Source: Gossypium raimondii
Lineage: Eukaryota > Streptophyta > Magnoliopsida > Malvales > Malvaceae
Direction of reading: 5' to 3'
Length of the DNA: 64,000 bases
Assembly (NCBI RefSeq): GCF_025698545.1
Contig: NC_068577.1
Coordinates: forward strand, 7,641,501 to 7,705,500
The notes beneath the pieces are model-generated. The model was not told where the DNA came from and ran no database searches. It worked only from the letters and a program-made list of their open reading frames with translations. Below are positions 59,726 to 64,000 of this stretch, in pieces. The first letter of the stretch is position 1; each line of letters begins with the position of its first letter. A program made the translations under genes and the position numbers.

Positions 59726-62700
59726 ATGAGCTTTGCACCTCCTCCACCACCAGTTTTTGCTAGAGATAACTACCACATTTGGGTAGTTAAAATGAAAACT
59801 TATCTCCAAGCACTTGACCTGTGTAGTGCAGTTGATAATAATGTTGAGCCACCACCATTAAGAGTAAATCCAACAATTGCTCAGATCAGGCAGCATGGTG
59901 AAGAGCGAGCCAAGAAGCACAAAGCCATGGCCTGCCTACAGAATGGTGTGTCTGATGTGATCTTTACTTGCATCATGGCCTATGACTCTCCTAAGTAAGA
60001 ATGGGATAGGCTGAAAGAAGAGTTCATGGGATCAGACAAGACTAGGCAGCAACAAGTCATCAACCTTAGAATGGAATTTGAAAATCTTAAAATGAAGGAG
60101 TCAGAAACTATCAAGCAGTATTCTGATAGAATCATGGCTACTGTCAATAACATCAGACTCCTAGGAGAGGATTTTAGTGATAGCAGGGTTGTTGAGAAGG
60201 TAATTACCACTCTTCCTGAGAGATTTGAATAAAAAATCTCCTCACTGGAGGACTCGAGGGATCTCACAACCATCTCCTTGCCTGAGTTGGTAAACTCTCT
60301 CTATGCACTTGAGCAGAAGAGGGCTAGCAGACAGGAGGAGAATCCTGAGGGTGCATTTCAAGCAAAGGCTAAAGAAGGCTCTAACTCAAGTCAGAAAGCT
60401 AAGAAGCCTTGGTTTGAATGGAAGGACAAAGCAAAGAAAGATGCAGGCAGAAGGAGGTTTCCACCATGCATTCACTGCAAGAAAACTAATCACTTGGAGA
60501 AATACTGCTGGAACAGACCAGATATCCAGTGCAAAAGTTGTAAGCAACTTGGCCACCATGAGAAGATTTGTAGAAATGAAGAAAAGGAACAAGCTCAGCC
60601 AATACAAGCCAAGACTGTTGAGAATCTTCTAGCTCAGGAGGAGCATGTATTCACTGCCTCATGTTTTGCAGTCAACAGCAAGTGTAGCTGGCTTGTGGAC
60701 AGTGGCTGCTCACACCACATGACAGCTGATGAGAGCCTGTTCAAGGACCTTGATAGGAGCTATGTCTCGAAGGTCAGGATAGGCAATGGGAACTTGGTTG
60801 AAGCTAAAGGCAGAAGTGATGTTGTGATAAACACAGGCTCAGGTAACAAGGTTATTTCTGATGTTCTCTTTGTGCCTGAAATAGATCAGAACCTACTAAG
60901 TGTAGGTCAGTTGGTTAAAAAGGGTTACTCCCTAGTTTTCAAGAATGATTCTTGTGTCATTAGTGATGTTAATGGCAGAGAAGTTGTCTCAGCACCTATG
61001 GCAGACAAGTGTTTTATGTTAGATGTGAGCCAGCTTGAGAAAAGAACCCATATAAGTTCAGTTGACAATACTAATCTTTGGCATAAAAGGTTTGGCCATG
61101 TCAACTTCAGGTCACTCGATTTGCTGCACAAAATGAATTTGATTGAATACATGACCAAAGTTGAGGCCAGTAAATCTGTTTGTGAAGTATGCCAGCTTGG
61201 TAAATAGGCTAGGTTGCCTTTTCCCGTTAACCAAGCATGGAGGGCTCGAGAAAGGCTTGAGTTGGTGCACTCAGATGTCTGTGGACCAATGAAGACCCCT
61301 TCATTGAATGGCAGTAAGTATTTTATACTATTTATAGATGATCTGACCAGATTTTGCTGGGTTTATTTTATGAAACAGAAGTTAGAAGTGTTTGAAGTCT
61401 TTGGAAAGTTCAAGGCCTTGGCAGAAAATCAAACAGGCTGCAGCATTAAGGCCTTAAGGACTGACAATGGTTCTGAGTACTTGTCTGAAAGATTCCAGAA
61501 GCTATGTGAGCAGACTGGTATTCATCATCAATTGAATACAATGTACACTCCTCAGCAAAATGGAGTGTGTGAAAGGAAGAGTAGAACAGTGATGAATATG
61601 GCCAGGTGTTTGTTGTTTCAAAGCAAACTTCCAACCATTTTTTGGGCTAAAGGTGTCAACACCTCAGTATACTTGCTCAATAGGCTGCCAACACATGCTG
61701 TGGAGGATAAGACCCCTTTTGAAGCATGGTATGGTCTTAAACCAATTGTTTCTCACTTGAAAATATTTGGCTGCATGTGTTATGTGCTTGTACCTGCAGA
61801 AAAAAGGACCAAACTTGAAAAGAGGTCAGTTCCAGGCATATTTGTTGGTTACAGTGGCTGCAATAAGGGCTACAGGGTATTTGATCCCTCAACCAAGAAG
61901 ATTTTGGTAAGTAGGGATGTCAAATTTGATGAAGGAAGGTTTTGGAGTCTAGATGGCTCTAACACAAGTCAGTTTGAAGAAGAGCAAATTGACAGCAATC
62001 TGGAATTGGCAGAAAATGAAGTCAGTAATGCCAATGTAGATGATGCTCCTATGAGAGGGGCCAGGTCCATTGCTAATATCTACCAGAGATGTAATGTAGC
62101 CATTGTTGACCCTTCAAGCTATGAAGAAGCTGCAAGAAACAAGAGCTGGAAGATGGCCATGGAGACTGAAATTGACATGATATACAAAAATGACACTTGG
62201 GATTTGGTGGATAGGCCTGAACAGAAAAAGGTCATTGGTGTCAAGTGGGTTTTCAAGGCCAAATTCAATGTTGATAGCTCTCTGAACAAGCACAAGGCAA
62301 GGCTTGTGGTGAAAAGGTATAGCCAACAGTTTGGCATCGATTTTGAGGAGACATTTGCTCCAGTAGCAAGGCTGGACACCATAAAGCTTCTGTTTGCCTT
62401 GGCTGCACAGAAGCAGTGGAGGGTCCATCTACTTGATGTCAAGTCAGCTTTCCTGAATGGTTTCTTTAAAGAATAAATTTATGTTGAACAACCTGATGGC
62501 TTTAAAGTCCAAGGAAACGAGGACAAGGTTTATAAGCTGAAGAAGGCACTCTATGGATTGAAACAGGCTCCTCGAGCCTGGTATGACAGGATAGACGCTT
62601 ACCTGTCTAGGCTCAATTTTGAGAAAAGTTTGAGTGAGCCAACTTTGTTTGTAAAGAATTCCAAAGATGAGACTTTGTTGATTGTTTCAATATATGTGGA

Positions 62701-63655
62701 TGAGCTGTTAGTGACTGGAAGCAGGGTTGATTTGATTCAAGAGTTCAAAGAGAAAATGCAAGACATGTTTGATATGAAAGACTTGGGAATCATGACTTAC
62801 TTCCTTGGTATGGAAGTAAACCAGTCTGATCAAGGCATTTTTGTCAGCCAGCATGCATTTACCTTGAAAATTCTCACTAAATTTCATATGGAAAATAACA
62901 AACCAGTGAGCACACCATTAGCTATGGGAGAGAAACTGAGCAGCATTGGAAATGAAGAAAAGGTAAATGAAAGGGACTATAGAAGTTTGATTGATTGTTT
63001 GCTTTACGTGACAGCAACCAGACCTGACCTTATGCATTCAGTTAGCCTATTGTCTAGATTCATGCACAGCTGCAATAAAACACATTTGAAGGCAGCTAAG
63101 AGGATACTCAGGAATGTCAAAGGCACTATGAAGTTTGGAGTAATGTTCAAGATAGAAAGTGAGCTAAAATTAACTAGCTACTCAGACAGTGACTGGGATG
63201 GATCGGTTGATGATATGAGAAGTACCTCAGGTAACTTTTTTACACTTGGATCGGGAATTTTCTGTTGGAGCTCAAATAAGCAACAAATTGTTGCTCAGTC
63301 AACTGCTGAAGCTGAATACATAGCAACAGCTGCAGCAGTAAGTCAAGCTATTTGGCTTAGAAAGTTGTTATGTGATTTGAATGAAGAGCTACTTGAGCCT
63401 ACTGAAATTATGGTAGATAACCAGTCAGCAATTGCCATTTCTAAAAACCCTAGTTTTCATGGAAAAACCAAACATTTTAAACTTAAGTTTTACTTTGTTC
63501 GAGAGGCTGTACAATCCAGAGATGTAAGTTTTGTACATTACAGCTCACAGGACCAATTGACTGACATTTTGACAAAGCCTCTTGGCACAATCAGGTTTGA
63601 ATTCCTAAGGGATTTGATTGGTGTTTTTTGCCTACAGTCCAAGGAGGAGTGTTGA
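59726..63655 (+). pseudogene. gag-pol polyprotein of copia element 6 (four stops, one altered catalytic site)
   Basis: A single frame runs from ATG 59726 (MSFAPPPPPVF) to TGA 63653-63655, which lies inside the 3' LTR. Premature stops: TAA 59996-59998 after SPK; TAA 60230-60232; TAG 61205-61207 after CQLGK, probably from CAG; and TAA 62474-62476 after FFKE. Gag has two CCHC knuckles (CIHCKKTNHLEKYC, CKSCKQLGHHEKIC). Protease has WLVDSGCSHHM. Integrase has LWHKRFGH, LVHSDVCGPM, FIDDLTRFCWVYF, RTDNGSEY and PQQNGVCERK. Reverse transcriptase has VKSAFLNG, but its active-site box reads YVDELL where YVDDLL is usual (near 62694-62711), which should abolish activity. RNase H has YSDSDWDG and AEAEY. 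Confidence 0.94.
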
Positions 63656-64000
63656 GCATGGACTGCAATGCAACAGGTAACCATGAAGCATACCAGCAGC
63701 AGTAGACTAGCTTTCGAATAGAACAGGAGCTGCTTGTTTCATTTTGTCTATTTTTTATCCTTTTGTAAAGTTATCAAGTTGATATGTAACTTGATTTCTA
63801 GAGTTAGTAGGATTTGAAATTGATGGATGTAATGGTTGAATTATTCAGCTTTCTATTTGTATTATTTTTGTATTGCAACTTGCCTAATATTGATGGGAGC
63901 AGTTACAAGTTTAAGTAACTGACATACTATTTTTGTAACACCATATATTTGAAAATTTGAATGAAAAGATGATGACTTCTTCAGTTACTTGCTGTTCTAA
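63650..64000 (+). repeat. 3' LTR of copia element 6 (truncated by window end)
   Basis: 351 of about 443 bp are present, matching 59183 onward. By length the LTR should end near 64092. Confidence 0.93.

Larger units (their letters stand above)
59183..64000 (+). mobile_element. Copia retrotransposon 6 (nearly intact, runs off the window)
   Basis: The 5' LTR is at 59183-59625 and the 3' LTR starts at 63650 and is cut at the window end. A primer site AATGGTATCAGAGCC lies at 59626, and a purine tract CCAAGGAGGAG precedes the 3' LTR. Only four in-frame stops and no frameshift occur over 1309 codons. It is inserted directly behind the GEM-like D stop codon, after CTAGGTG. The right target duplication lies outside the window. 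Confidence 0.94.

Noticed and set aside
1..64000. CRISPR arrays, bacterial operons, riboswitches or organellar insertions
   Set aside because: No regular spacer-repeat arrays, no prokaryote-like gene packing and no plastid or mitochondrial gene words were seen.

Overview
This window is nuclear DNA of a dicotyledonous plant. The repeat landscape and the gene set fit a Malvaceae genome, most likely cotton (Gossypium). That assignment rests on recognition from memory, not on a search. The sequence is AT-rich, with intron-containing genes, long AT-rich spacers and abundant LTR retrotransposons.

Left part (1-17 kb). A non-autonomous Mutator-like element with a perfect 9-bp target duplication (1800-2861) lies downstream of a seven-exon minus-strand gene for a six-EF-hand calcium-binding protein (3384-6941). 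After an AT-rich spacer holding a hAT-type MITE (8288-8721) comes an orphan, twice-frameshifted 14-3-3 gene fragment (10850-11303). A complete but mutated minus-strand copia element follows (11534-16153, target duplication ATTAT).

Middle (17-26.6 kb). A plus-strand two-MYB-repeat transcription factor of the DIVARICATA/MYBS/SRM1 type (coding exons 19085-19470 and 22975-23482) is followed by a GEM-like GRAM-domain gene (25622-26596).

Right part (26.6-64 kb). The block [3' part of MYB exon 2 - spacer - GEM-like gene] has been amplified into a tandem array holding four GEM-like copies: A (25.6 kb) and C (46.2 kb) look intact, while B (37.8 kb) and D (58.3 kb) look broken. Two copies of a decayed MYB exon-2 fragment mark the block junctions. 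The array was invaded by six LTR elements. Four belong to one copia lineage, all on the plus strand (27070-29617, 35628-37036, 38785-43751 and 59183 to beyond the window end). One is a young minus-strand copia (30158-34951). One is an old chromovirus-type gypsy element with 2-kb LTRs (48284-57280).

Most notable observations. (1) The four-copy GEM-like array has chimeric GEM/MYB junctions and an abrupt identity change suggesting gene conversion. (2) Two related copia elements inserted within about 1 bp of the same site, just after the GEM stop codon, in paralogous copies. (3) In 35.6-43.7 kb, LTR pairs and the GEM paralogues differ almost only at CAG/CTG trinucleotides and homopolymers. This looks like consensus error at CHG-methylated cytosines rather than biological decay, so the apparent breaks in GEM copy B and its neighbouring copia must be treated with caution. 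No bacterial-type system, CRISPR array or tRNA/rRNA gene was seen.
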